Shown piece by piece: positions 54,316 through 62,595 of a DNA stretch of 64,000 bases. The first letter of the stretch is position 1. The number at the start of each line of letters is the position of its first letter. The stretch is from the NCBI GenBank assembly GCA_002027195.1, contig MWJO01000001.1, positions 62,001 to 126,000 of the forward strand, written 5' to 3'. Position numbers and translations under genes: made by a program. The notes under the pieces are model-generated. The model was given only the letters and a program-made list of their open reading frames with translations. It ran no database searches and had not been told where the DNA came from. Source of the DNA: Streptomyces sp. GKU 895. Its GTDB lineage: Bacteria; Actinomycetota; Actinomycetes; Streptomycetales; Streptomycetaceae.

Positions 54316-54684
54316 TCAGTCCGCGGCGGCTTCGGCAACGGTCGCTCGCACGGTCAGCACCGTGTCGGCTCCGGTCAGTTCCAGGATGCGTGCTACTTGC
54401 CGGGAGGGGGCGGCCAGACGCAGTTCTGTCTGGCTGTGGATGCGCAGCAGCAGGGTGAGGAACATGGAATCGGCGAACGTCACGCCGGCCGCGTCCAGCA
54501 CGACCCGCTGGTGTTTTTGTGCGGCGACTTCCAAGGCCTCTGCCAGGGCGCAGGAGGTGCTGAGATCGAACTCTCCGCCGGCAGCGATCACCCAGGCCTC
54601 ACCCAGCCCGTACTGCACGACCTGCGGGACACGGTCCTCCGGTGCGCGCCCCGCAGGCGTGCGCGGCACGCCCTCACCGGTCAT
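54316..54684 (-). CDS. STAS-domain anti-sigma factor antagonist
   Basis: A 122-residue SpoIIAA/RsbV-like protein. STAS fold: VVQYGLGEAWVIAAGGEFDL, ALAEALEVAAQKHQRVVLDA, AGVTFADSMFLTLLLRIHSQ with the phosphorylatable Ser in FADS, then ELTGADTVL. It should bind an RsbW-like kinase and release a sigma factor when unphosphorylated. The RsbW-like gene at 55093 and the PP2C phosphatase at 33221 are possible partners. It is divergent from an ANTAR remnant in the duplicated intergenic region. Confidence 0.88.
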   Translation of the reverse strand: MTGEGVPRTPAGRAPEDRVPQVVQYGLGEAWVIAAGGEFDLSTSCALAEALEVAAQKHQRVVLDAAGVTFADSMFLTLLLRIHSQTELRLAAPSRQVARILELTGADTVLTVRATVAEAAAD

Positions 54685-54795
54685 ACAGAGATTATGCCGC
54701 CACTACCAAGCACCGTGCGAGGCCGCCTTGGGCGCGGCAAGGGGGATTTTGCCTGGTGGGCAGTATGCGGGCCGAGACGCCCGCGGCAGGCGGGC
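54645..54795. repeat. STAS/ANTAR divergent intergenic region, copy B
   Basis: Counterpart of 48905-49042. Here the STAS ATG is intact, but the ANTAR start position reads ACG instead of ATG. Confidence 0.6.
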
Positions 54796-54925
54796 GGTAC
54801 GAGAACTCCTCGCCGCCCTGGCCGACTGGGCGGACGTCAGCGTGCAGGAGGTGGCTGAGGCGGTCGCCGCGGGCCCGGCAGGCCGACCGGCTGTGTCCGC
54901 CGTGCTGCTGGTGGGGTCCGAGTAG
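54796..54925 (+). pseudogene. ANTAR-domain C-terminal remnant
   Basis: ELLAALADWADVSVQEVAEA followed by VAAGPAGRPAVSAVLL aligns with the C-terminal third of the ANTAR protein at 49041 (LLAAVAGRADASVREVAEAV). The helices that bind RNA are deleted and no start codon remains. Confidence 0.65.
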
Positions 54926-55092
54926 ATCCCGGTCGAGGCGGAGCGGGGGGAGCTGACGCCGGCCGAGAGCCCCGCAGCGGGGCGGCCTGGTGCGGGGTGC
55001 CCCGAGCCGCTCGCTGACCACGTTGAAGTGGTGCCGAGCACGCCCGTGTGCACTGGCCGGGATGGGTCGCAGGCGTTGGCCAGACGATGCCG

Positions 55093-55485
55093 TCACTCCG
55101 GTAGGGGCAGGACCGCGGACACCGTTTTGCCGTCCGGCCTGATGCTCACCTGCACGTCCTGTGCCAAAGTCTGCACCAGGGGCCAGCCGAATCCGCCCGG
55201 GCTTGTCCGGTCGAACGGCCGCGGGCGCGGCGGGCGGCGGCTGGAGTCCTCGACCACCACTGTCACCGTGCCCTCACCCGTCTTCAGCCCGAACCTGGTC
55301 ACTCCGCCGGCATGCTGTACGGCATTCGTGACCAGCTCGGACACCACCAGCAGTACCGCCTCTGCCTGTGGCCCGCCCCTCGGCAGACGTGCCATCAGGA
55401 AACCGCGGGCTACGTTCCGCGCCTGCTCGGCGAGCTGGAGGGTCGAGCCCGCCAAGGCGGCGGACTCCTCCTCGGGCAGATACAC
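55093..55485 (-). CDS. RsbW-like ATP-binding anti-sigma factor
   Basis: A 130-residue HATPase_c_2 protein: N box VSELVTNAVQHAGG, G1 box VVVEDSSRRPPRPRPFD and G2 GGFGWPLVQTLAQD. Such kinases hold sigma factors and phosphorylate STAS antagonists; many streptomycete members regulate development or osmotic stress. GTG 55485 lies seven bases after GGAGG; the longer frame from 55563 has no family support. The STAS gene 400 bases away on the same strand is a likely partner. Confidence 0.88.
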   Translation of the reverse strand: MYLPEEESAALAGSTLQLAEQARNVARGFLMARLPRGGPQAEAVLLVVSELVTNAVQHAGGVTRFGLKTGEGTVTVVVEDSSRRPPRPRPFDRTSPGGFGWPLVQTLAQDVQVSIRPDGKTVSAVLPLPE

Positions 55486-55641
55486 GACTGCTACCTCCGG
55501 AACTTGCACACCATCACTTCGCGGGTGCCCGGACGACCCGCCCATGAACGTGTGGAAGCCCACTCAGCGGCAGACCGCTTTTGTCTCAGTGAGCAAGCGC
55601 CGACCTCGACCGGTTCACCTTTCGTGCCCTCGGTCACGGCG

Positions 55642-56352
55642 CTACGAGTCGTCTTCATTCCGTACTGCGCAGCCGGAGGCGGGCCTGAGGGCGTCGAGGC
55701 CGAGGCCGTGGTGCATCTGATCGGCGATCCAGGCGGTGTACTCCCGCTCGCTCCAGCCACGGGTCCGAACCAGGGACTGGTAGTGGGAAGGATCGTTGAA
55801 CATCCATACGACGTCCACGGCACGCTCGCGATCGCGGCCGTGCGGCCCGGGGTCGAGTGCCTCGATGCGATCGACCACCATGGAAGCTCCGGCTCGCCGG
55901 TTGCGCTGCATCGTCTCCCACAGGTCGGCCGTCTCGGGACCCTCGTCCGCGGCCCGACGTACCACCTCGAAGATCTCCGCGGCGCGGCCGCCGATGATGC
56001 GGCAGACCTCGGCGTAGGCGTGCAGGACCGCCTGTGGAGTCTGCCCTTCACGCACTGGCCGGAACCAGGGGCGCTCGGCTACCGGTACGGGTTCGTCGTC
56101 GCCCGCCAGCGCCCGGTCCACCACCTCACGTAGGAGTGCGGCCTTGGAGCCGAAGGCGGCGAAGACGGTCGGCCGCGCCACCGCGGCGTCGGTGGCGATG
56201 TCGGCGAGGGAAGTGGCCGCGTAACCGTGGACGACGAAGAGCCGGGTCGCTGCAGTGACGATCGTCTGCCGGGTCTGCCGGGCCTGCTGATCACGCAGCG
56301 GTGAATCGTAGCGGCGCCGTCCCCGGCCGCCCGAACTGCTGTTGACGCCCAT
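55642..56352 (-). CDS. TetR-family transcriptional regulator
   Basis: A 236-residue repressor. Helix-turn-helix: RQTRQTIVTAATRLFVVHGY, then AATSLADIATDAAVARPTVF and AAFGSKAALLREVVDRAL. The ligand domain follows. ATG 56352 is preferred because upstream residues are unlike the family. Divergent from the cupin gene with 56 bases between starts; the A/T-rich gap probably contains the shared operator. Confidence 0.92.
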   Translation of the reverse strand: MGVNSSSGGRGRRRYDSPLRDQQARQTRQTIVTAATRLFVVHGYAATSLADIATDAAVARPTVFAAFGSKAALLREVVDRALAGDDEPVPVAERPWFRPVREGQTPQAVLHAYAEVCRIIGGRAAEIFEVVRRAADEGPETADLWETMQRNRRAGASMVVDRIEALDPGPHGRDRERAVDVVWMFNDPSHYQSLVRTRGWSEREYTAWIADQMHHGLGLDALRPASGCAVRNEDDS

Positions 56353-56408
56353 GACCCGGCATACTACCGTTTTATTCACTAGACGCTGTCTCTCTAAATG
56401 GAGGCGCC

Positions 56409-56906
56409 ATGTCACCCATCGTCCGTCCCTACGTCCTGGGAAGCGCCGAGGGTGAGGCGCTGTGGTTCCTCGGCAATCTCGTCACCGTCAAGGCCACCGG
56501 AGCGCAGACCCGGAGCCGACTCACCGTGGCCGAGTTCCTCAACCCGGCCGGCTTCGCCCCGCCCCTGCATCGGCACCTGGAAGAGGACGAAATGTTCTAC
56601 GTCCTGTCGGGCACGGCCCGCTTCCTGTGCGACGGGCAGGAACTCACCGCCCGCCAAGGAGACTTCGTGTTGCTGCCGGTCGGCCTGCCCCACACGTTCG
56701 TCGTCGGCTCCGAGGAGCCGCTGCGCTGCCTGCAGATCACCACACCGTCCGGCTTCGAGGATTTCGCTGAGGAGGTCGGTGTTCCGGCCGGCGAGCGGCG
56801 GCTTCCCGACCCGGGGCCGTTCGACCCGGCGGCCCTCGGACACGCCGCCGCACGTCACCACATCGAGATCCTCGGCCCGCCTCCGAACACGCATCCGGGC
56901 ACATAG
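56409..56906 (+). CDS. quercetinase-like cupin protein
   Basis: A 165-residue single-domain cupin. Metal-binding motif 1 HRHLEEDEMFYVLSGTARF and motif 2 GLPHTFVVGSEEPLRCL. Proteins of this type include quercetin 2,3-dioxygenase-like enzymes and sugar-binding regulators. ATGGAGG lies seven bases before ATG 56409. Control by the divergent TetR protein is likely; the substrate is unknown. Confidence 0.88.
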   Translation: MSPIVRPYVLGSAEGEALWFLGNLVTVKATGAQTRSRLTVAEFLNPAGFAPPLHRHLEEDEMFYVLSGTARFLCDGQELTARQGDFVLLPVGLPHTFVVGSEEPLRCLQITTPSGFEDFAEEVGVPAGERRLPDPGPFDPAALGHAAARHHIEILGPPPNTHPGT

Positions 56907-56929
56907 CCGCATCGGCGCACCCGGTCGGG

Positions 56930-57079
56930 CTGAGGCGTGCACGGGGCGTCCCCCCGATGGAAGCGGTGGATTACGACCCGGACGGTGTCCCCGTCGGCCC
57001 CCACCAGCTGGGCGATCGCCGGCACCCGGCTCCTGCCGGTCGAGGCCGGTATCGGCCGCCCGGCAGGCCGACCGGACAT
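56930..57079 (-). mobile_element. IS630-type transposase N-terminal remnant
   Basis: RVPAIAQLVGADGDTVRVVI followed by HRFH matches the helix-turn-helix of IS630-family transposases (VPxIAQLVxADEDTVRDVIHRFN). The frame loses similarity after about 25 residues; the DDE catalytic part is absent. Confidence 0.5.
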
Positions 57080-57109
57080 GAGCGCGGCCGTGCGGGGGTG
57101 CGACGTCCG

Positions 57110-57290
57110 TGTCGGCCGCTCGCGGACAGACTGCCGCGGGGCAGGCTGGAGCGGTGCCGCTCTTCACCTCGTCCGCCGTGCTGACCGGCACTGGAGCCGA
57201 TGTCCAGGATGCGGCGGTCGGTGATGTCGCCGAGGCCTTCTGCTCCCGGTCCGATCCCTTCCCAGGGGCATCCAGCCGAGCCGTTCGGGG
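57110..57290 (-). pseudogene. possible methyltransferase N-terminal fragment
   Basis: LGDITDRRILDIGSSAGQHG resembles methyltransferase motif I (RRxLDIGCGxGQHA) with the key Gly-Cys-Gly changed to Ser-Ser. The frame is then non-specific. Together with neighbouring relics it suggests a truncated gene; the rest of 56907-57420 holds nothing else. Confidence 0.35.
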
Positions 57291-57420
57291 ACGGGTGGGG
57301 TCTAGGTACGGTCAGTTGGTGCTGGTGGTTGATCTGCGGGCCCGGGTGTTGGTGTTCTCGGCGGGCGCAGTTGCCTGCTGGTGGGCGGATGTTGAGGGGG
57401 CAGGTGTGCGTGATCAGGTA

Positions 57421-57865
57421 GGCAGGGTCTTCGTCGGCCAGGCTCGTTCGATGGTGTCGAGGCGGGCGAAGGCGTGTGGTGCCGTCAGTCCCTGCCAGGT
57501 CGCGAGGTCGTGGACGGCCCACATGTCGTATTCCGCGGGATCGAGGCGGATCCGGCCGTGCTGCTCGGCGGTCAGCTGTCCTCCGTCGAAGATGGGCCTC
57601 CTTGTTCAGCGGCAGCCGGGGCCCGGCGTGCAGGAAGTGCGTCCGGAGCAGGTTCGGTGCGTTGAGGGCGAGTTCGGGTCCGGTCTCCTCGACCGTCTCC
57701 CGCCGGGCGGTCTGCAGCGGGTCCTCGCCGGGGACGTCCAGGTTGCCGCCCGACCCGCGCGCCCATGGCGACGGCCACACCGTCGAAGAGAAGTACGCCG
57801 GGATCGCCACCCTCAGCGGCGGCGCTCCTCCGGCCACGGCCGGGCCCTGCGCCGACCGAACTCAA
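57421..57865 (-). pseudogene. Nudix hydrolase, frameshifted
   Basis: The Nudix box is intact (GGNLDVPGEDPLQTARRETV then EETG), followed by LLRTHFLHAGPRLPLNKE. The N-terminal strand (DPGVLLFDGVAVAMGARVG) and the C-terminal part (FDGGQLTAEQHGRIRLDPAE, YDMWAVHDLATWQGLTAPHA) lie in other frames, so at least two indels are needed to read a roughly 150-residue enzyme. Its 5' end overlaps the membrane-protein gene. Confidence 0.65.
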
Positions 57866-58118
57866 TCGCTCGCTCCGTAAAGCGTCGGCGCAACCACGCC
57901 ATCCAAAGCGCCAACGGGGTCACGACAAGGCCCATCGCTAGCGCCCTCCACCAGGTGATGCCACTCCCGGAGAAGCGCAAGACCAACACGACAAACACGT
58001 AGATCACCAAGGCGACCGGGACAGTTCGCAGGCTCTTCGTGAGATTCACCCAGACCAAGTACCCCGCACCAGCGAGTACAACGAGGGGGCGCGCCCAGTC
58101 CGCCACGACAGCAGGCAC
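57813..58118 (-). CDS. small multi-span membrane protein
   Basis: A 101-residue protein with three predicted helices (ADWARPLVVLAGAGYLVWVN, VPVALVIYVFVVLVLRF, WRALAMGLVVTPLALWMAWL) and an Arg-rich cytosolic tail. GTG 58118 follows GATGAGG. No family assigned. Its end overlaps the decayed Nudix gene by about 50 bases. Confidence 0.6.
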   Translation of the reverse strand: MPAVVADWARPLVVLAGAGYLVWVNLTKSLRTVPVALVIYVFVVLVLRFSGSGITWWRALAMGLVVTPLALWMAWLRRRFTERAIEFGRRRARPWPEERRR

Positions 58119-58170
58119 GCCTCATCCGGTGGCAGCACCGCACCGTCCCACCAGCACCGGGAGCGCCACG

Positions 58171-58470
58171 ATGAACACCACCGCCCAGGACCTCCGCACC
58201 ATTGCCCTCCACTGGAATGGCCTTCGCGAAGGCGCCAGCCACCCGTTGGCGTCGGCACCTTCGGCCTCGGGCTCCGCGGCTTCCTCGCCCGCCTCGAAGC
58301 CCGCCTAGAAAGACATCGAGCGTGCCGAGGTCGGCTACGACCGCGCCCCCGCAGCCCACCGTCGAAGCCAAGAACGTGACCTGATCCAGCTCGGTGACCG
58401 CCCGACTCCGGTGAGGCTGCAGGTCCTCGACACGATGCGCGTCGTCAAGGCGCCCGCGTCGCGTGCGCCT
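58171..58470 (+). pseudogene. unknown actinomycete protein, frameshifted
   Basis: ATG 58171 begins MNTTAQDLRTIALHWNGLRE; the continuing sequence then moves to another frame (VGVGTFGLGLRGFLARLEAR) and again (LGDRPTPVRLQVLDTMRVVK). The three pieces together resemble an N-terminal region common in plasmid- or phage-borne Streptomyces proteins. The family name is not known to me. Confidence 0.45.
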
Positions 58471-58529
58471 TGACGACATCACCCCTACTGCACAGCGCGC
58501 CGATCTCCGTTCCGGCCGCCCGCAAGGCC

Positions 58530-58683
58530 GACTAGCTGCTGCGGCGCGGCTGGCTGTCCAATACCGCCTTCACCACACCCGAGCACCTCCTCCAGACCAT
58601 CCGTCACGGATGAGGAAGATCCGGTACGGGCCTCGTCTCATCGACGGCCGCCTCGTCGGAACCGGCCTGGCCATGGGCACCTG
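58530..58683 (+). mobile_element. IS630-like transposase C-terminal remnant (tentative)
   Basis: LLRRGWLSNTAFTTPEHLLQ and TIRHG, a stop, then in another frame RKIRYGPRLIDGRLVGTGLA resembles the final residues of IS630-type transposases (LKRIQYRPxLIDGxLxxTGL). Too short for certainty. Confidence 0.4.
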
Positions 58684-58711
58684 ACTGCGGGGTAACACCG
58701 CACAGGCAAGT

Positions 58712-59239
58712 TCAGCAGCGGAGTTCGCCTTCCAGCAGGCCCATCGTGAACATGTCGTACCACTGGCCGTCGCGTCGGAAGACCTGGCGCAACCTGCCCT
58801 CGTTGACGAAACCGACCTTCTGGTAGACGTGGTGAGCAGCGTGGTTCTCGGTGACGACGGTCAGCGTGATCTTGTGTAGGCGCATCTTCTCGAAGCCGTA
58901 GCGGCAGATCGTGCGCATGGCGTCGGTGGCATAGCCGTGCCCCCAGTACTCCTTCTCGCCGAGATAGATGTCGAGTTCGGCGCATCCGGTCTCCGGCTCG
59001 GCGTCACGCAATCGGACCAGGCCGATGAGCTGTGCGTCACTGAGTATCTCGATGCCGAGCAGCACGTCGCCGTACGCGTTGCGCGGCCGCTCCTCCATCC
59101 GCTTCCTGACCTGGGCCAGCGGTTGGGCGTAGCCATCGTCCATCCAACGCATCACGTCGGGGTCGTGGTTCCAGCGCCACAGCGCCTCGGCATCCGACGG
59201 TTCCATCGGCCGCAGCTTCACCAGGTCTCCGAGCACCAT
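58712..59239 (-). CDS. GNAT N-acetyltransferase, RimJ/RimL-like
   Basis: A 175-residue acetyltransferase. Substrate side LRPMEPSDAEALWRWNHDPD, acetyl-CoA loop LGEKEYWGHGYATDAMRTIC and C-terminal NHAAHHVYQKVGFVNEGRLR. This subclass acetylates N-terminal amines of ribosomal proteins, or antibiotics and small amines. ATG 59239 is chosen since the family begins LVKLRPM; residues before it in the longer frame are not conserved. Confidence 0.9.
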   Translation of the reverse strand: MVLGDLVKLRPMEPSDAEALWRWNHDPDVMRWMDDGYAQPLAQVRKRMEERPRNAYGDVLLGIEILSDAQLIGLVRLRDAEPETGCAELDIYLGEKEYWGHGYATDAMRTICRYGFEKMRLHKITLTVVTENHAAHHVYQKVGFVNEGRLRQVFRRDGQWYDMFTMGLLEGELRC

Positions 59240-59510
59240 GTCGGCCAGCCTTTCCAGCGCTTGGTGATCAGCTTCACGAATCCGCCAGAAGTAGCATGGG
59301 ATGATCTTCACGCTCAACCCAATAAGCGGCACGGCCACCGGATCTGCTTCAGGTACTCACCTGACCACCGCCGGGCCGACAACCCGAGTTCAGGTTCAGT
59401 AACCCGACGCGTCGGCCGTCTCCTGCTCCTCGTCGGGCGGGCGCACGATCGCGTGACGCGGTCGGGAGATGGATGCAGCTCTCGGCTGTCCGGACCGGGA
59501 CTCTGGCAGG

Positions 59511-59849
59511 TCAGTCGATGAATCCGAGCGCCGCGTCCGGATTGCAGTGCGGACACGGTTCCACCCGATCTGCGAGTGCCCGGAGCGCCTGCTCCCGCTT
59601 TGCTGCCTTCGAACGCTTGCCCTTCATGTGGCAGCCACCGACGTGTACGTACACCGGCCGCGCGTTCCGGTTCAGGCCTTCCTCTATCAGCCACTCGGAC
59701 TCGGGCGGTCGGGCCTGGATGCCGCGCTGCCGTTCGGCCTCCCGTCGTTCCTCCTCGGTGATCCACCGGCGGGTGCGCTCCAAGTCGCGCAGCTGCACGC
59801 GCTCGAGAAAGCGCAGGAGAGCGAGTCTCGACAGGCCATTATCGTTCAC
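59511..59849 (-). CDS. DUF6233 family protein
   Basis: A 112-residue protein typical of Streptomyces accessory regions. It starts with a helical, Arg/Glu-rich part (LERVQLRDLERTRRWITEEE), continues PPESEWLIEEGLNRNARPVY and VHVGGCHMKGKRSK, and ends with a CxxC in VEPCPHCNPDAALGFID. GTG 59849 is preferred over 59906 because a -10 box ends seven bases before it and no ribosome site exists, pointing to leaderless translation. Function unknown. Confidence 0.75.
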   Translation of the reverse strand: MNDNGLSRLALLRFLERVQLRDLERTRRWITEEERREAERQRGIQARPPESEWLIEEGLNRNARPVYVHVGGCHMKGKRSKAAKREQALRALADRVEPCPHCNPDAALGFID

Positions 59850-59856
59850 GTGTTCG

Positions 59857-59862
59857 ATTCTA
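59857..59862 (-). promoter_or_regulatory. -10 box of a leaderless DUF6233 gene
   Basis: TAGAAT on the minus strand ends seven bases before GTG 59849, matching the streptomycete -10 consensus. No clear -35 is seen. Confidence 0.5.
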
Positions 59863-60541
59863 TGGCCTGGCGCTGCCCGCGCACGTCGGGGGGCGCGGGA
59901 GGGCACGGTGAGCGTCAGCTAGCGGGTCTGTGTCCGGGGTCTCGGGTCGCCACGGGCGTCCAGCGAGACGACCTGCCGCTACCTGACCTGGCCGGACAAG
60001 ATCCCCGGATTCCGAACTGCACTGTGCCTACCTGGGAAACCACACCTCAGCGCAGCCGGCCACCCTTCGAGGCCGACCACGCTTCAGGGGAGGCCCCGAG
60101 GCCGTACGTGGACCACCGCTGCCGCAGATGCCATGCCGCCTCGCCGCCCGGGCCCGCTGTGAGGCCGAGGAGTACCGGCAAGAGCACCGCGACGAGGAAT
60201 GCGGCAGCCTCGTTCCGGACGGCGAATCCCTGGATCGCGTTTGCGGAAGCATGCCAGATCCGGACGGCCGGTACGTCGACACCGGGATCATCCTTGTCGT
60301 GCCGGCTCCATGCACTCGCGTCCGTCGTGGCCCGGCTGCTGGGCCACCGGCCCGCCACAAGTCCCCGTCGTGGCGGAGCCTTCGCGTGACCGCGTCTGCA
60401 CCTGACGTTGATCACCGCGTGGAGATGCGACTGGGGGTTGAGGGCGGCCCGGCCGACGGTGGTGAAGTAGCCGTGGAGGTCGGTGAGTTCGGTCGACCTG
60501 AGGGACGGCTGGAGATCAGTGGCGCCCAGTACGTGCTGCGC
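59863..60541. other. gap with ambiguous frames
   Basis: Open frames on both strands overlap completely. The minus frame ending at 60047 includes a hydrophobic stretch (AAAFLVAVLLPVLLGLTAGP), and the plus frame includes DGRYVDTGIILVVPAPC. Neither has a recognised domain or ribosome site, so no gene is called. Confidence 0.4.
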
Positions 60542-60805
60542 ATGGTCGGTAACAGGCCTCACGAGGACGCGGGTTGGCACTACTGCTGGTTCCGCCGTAC
60601 CGTCATCGTCGTCGTATCTGTAGCCGTCCTCGCGATCGCCGTCGCTGGGGGCGTCGTCTGGTCCAACGCCGGGTCGTATGACGACAGTTCGCCGACTGCA
60701 AGCGGCGCGCTGATCCTGTCGAACACGATCGACAAAATGCCGACGAAGGACAAAGACCCGTTGAGCTACCGCGACGACGGAACGATCAACGACAGCATCG
60801 ACTGA
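60542..60805 (+). CDS. single-span membrane protein, unknown function
   Basis: About 87 residues. One transmembrane helix (TVIVVVSVAVLAIAVAGGVV) and an exported polar tail (MPTKDKDPLSYRDDGTINDS). The ATG at 60542 has no good ribosome site and the frame is open upstream to 60128, so the start is uncertain. The following 320 bases (60806-61127) contain a hydrophobic frame (WWTGVFCLIASTGTAAGIKL) without a start. Confidence 0.45.
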   Translation: MVGNRPHEDAGWHYCWFRRTVIVVVSVAVLAIAVAGGVVWSNAGSYDDSSPTASGALILSNTIDKMPTKDKDPLSYRDDGTINDSID

Positions 60806-61127
60806 CCGTGGCCAACCGAGCGATCCAGCGATCTGTGGTGGACCGGAGTCTTCTGCCTGATCGCAAGCACGGGAACTGCGGCTGGTATCAAGCTCGGCAC
60901 TCTGACCGCGCCTGCCACTCTCGCGGCCGGCGCCAGATCGTGGTGCGCGAGTACGGCATCGTTATCCGGAACCGGCGCCGCAGAAGGCAGCAGCTGAACC
61001 TCTGACGACGCTTGTAGTTGTAATCAGCGCGATCATGCTCCTCCATAGGCCGCAGATCTGGCATGCCCGGAAACGATCACCTCGGGTCAGGCATGATGCC
61101 CCCTCACCATCCGTCCCAGGGGGGAAC

Positions 61128-61466
61128 ATGCGCTTCAGACGCTCTGCAGCCCTAGCCTTCGCCGCTCTCGCTCTCACCGCCTGCGGCAGCAGAAGCGACG
61201 ACGAGCGAGCCGACCCGACCAAACTCGACGACGCGGCATCGCTCGCCTGCGACGACTTCGCGACTGGCTACCAGGCCGCTCGGACCACCGACGCCCGCGT
61301 CGACCTCGCCAACAAGGTCAACAAGTGGGCGCAGTCCAGCAAGACCAACGGCATCGCTGAGGGCGCCACCATCCTCGCTCGCGGCTCTGACGGGGGCGCG
61401 AGCGCCTGGCAGTTGGCAGCTCACACGTTCGCGCAGTCGTGCCTCGACGCCGGCTGGAAAGCCTGA
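61128..61466 (+). CDS. small lipoprotein, unknown function
   Basis: A 112-residue exported protein with lipobox ALTACGS at residues about 16-22. The mature part is helical and charged (SLACDDFATGYQAARTTDAR, VDLANKVNKWAQSSKTNGIA) with Cys residues in SLACDD and QSCLDAGW that can pair. AGGGGGGA is placed well before ATG 61128. No binding function can be inferred. Confidence 0.75.
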   Translation: MRFRRSAALAFAALALTACGSRSDDERADPTKLDDAASLACDDFATGYQAARTTDARVDLANKVNKWAQSSKTNGIAEGATILARGSDGGASAWQLAAHTFAQSCLDAGWKA

Positions 61467-61469
61467 TCG

Positions 61470-61696
61470 ACCTTCACTGACGCCGGACGGGCAGGCGATG
61501 CCCCGGCCTTCACCGACGTCATGGCCCGCCTGCGTGTTCCTCGGCAGCGCGGACGCCCTCGCACCAGGCCGGACGGATCAGCGGGGTTAACCGCCTCAAG
61601 CAGTGGCGCGGCATCGCCACCCGCTACGAGAAGACAGCCACGATCTACCTGGCCGGACTCCACATCGCGGGCATGTTCCTGTGGTCAGCCCGCTGA
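61470..61696 (+). mobile_element. IS5-type transposase remnant with internal deletion
   Basis: AGDAPAFTDVMARLRVPRQR and GRPRTRPD match the central part of IS5-family transposases; from 61586 VNRLKQWRGIATRYEKTATI and YLAGLHIAGMFLWSAR give the exact C-terminus, with stop at 61694-61696. The part between, with two catalytic acidic residues, is deleted at about 61580. Confidence 0.75.
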
Positions 61697-61711
61697 TCCA
61701 AACGAAAGCCC

Positions 61712-62089
61712 TCAGGGGGCCTCGATGTCGGTCTCCTGGATGAGGGATGTGCCGGTGGGCCGCTTGATCTTGAACTTGTCCTTGTAGGTGTTGCCGTCCT
61801 CGCAGGTCACTGTTGCTGTGGCGGCCAGGCCCGCTTTGGAGATCTTGGTGAACTTCACCGAGTACTCGCCGGTGTCGTCGACATCGGTCTTGTCGGTGCG
61901 GCTCTCCTTGCTCGTGGTGATGGTCACTTTCACGGCCGGGGACCCGGTGGGGCAGTCCTCGACCGAACCAGTGACCGTCACGGTGGCCTTGGCAGGGTCG
62001 GCCTGTGCTTGGGTCGCTGCCGTCAGGGAGAGGGCGGCCGTCGTCGGCAGGATCGCCGCGACAGTGCAGATGGCGAGACGATGACGCAT
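61712..62089 (-). CDS. secreted protein, unknown function
   Basis: A 125-residue exported protein. Sec signal (residues 1-31: MRHRLAICTVAAILPTTAAL, cleavage QAQA-D). The mature part is a Thr/Val/Lys-rich beta domain (KATVTVTGSVEDCPTGSPAV, TTSKESRTDKTDVDDTGEYS, ATATVTCEDGNTYKDKFKIK) with one Cys pair, like a single Ig-type fold. GGAG precedes ATG 62089. No neighbours in the same direction. Confidence 0.75.
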   Translation of the reverse strand: MRHRLAICTVAAILPTTAALSLTAATQAQADPAKATVTVTGSVEDCPTGSPAVKVTITTSKESRTDKTDVDDTGEYSVKFTKISKAGLAATATVTCEDGNTYKDKFKIKRPTGTSLIQETDIEAP

Positions 62090-62289
62090 GGCTTCTCCTT
62101 GCTTGTCGGCACGCGTCGGGAACGGCTGCGCGCGCAGCGCGCAGGCACGGGATGCCGATGAGCCGTCCAACGGATGCGCTGATGGGGGCCGTCTTCCAGG
62201 CTCCGGTTTCAGTGGGCAGCGAACAAGGGCAAGGTCTGCCCACCACGTGTGGGCACAGCTACCCACGGCAGCCGTTCACGGCGGCCTGG

Positions 62290-62460
62290 TCACTGGCTGG
62301 TGAACCCGTGTTCGATGGAGAACAGACCAGTAGGGTCGCTGCTGTTTACTGGGTCCCCGCCGGCGTAGAGGTAGGGATTCGGTTCCTGGCCAAAGGGGTC
62401 GGACTGGGTGAAGCGGCCGAGTTGGGGGCGCACGCCGCTGGCAGCGTCATCAATGGGAGG
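62290..62460 (-). pseudogene. Rhs repeat-associated core fragment
   Basis: LGRFTQSDPFGQEPNPYLYA followed by GGDPVNSSDPTGLFS is the hallmark end of the Rhs core domain (GRFTQxDPxGQExNxYxYAxxDPxNxxDPTGL). The large N-terminal shell and any toxin tip are missing; the frame stops 15 codons later. It is a relic of a polymorphic toxin gene. Confidence 0.7.
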
Positions 62461-62595
62461 GTGGTTCGGCGAGCGGATTTCGTTTGGATCAGCGGGCGGT
62501 CGTACGAGCCCTCGTTCGGTTGCCCGAAGGCGGCTGTAGGTCATGACCAGTCGCTGTGTTGGCTGTACTTCGCTGCTGTACCGCTATGGGCGAGG

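Noticed and set aside
60808..61005. A 65-codon frame with a GTG start
   Set aside because: The Arg/His-rich sequence lacks a domain, and a hydrophobic frame in another phase over the same bases looks at least as likely.
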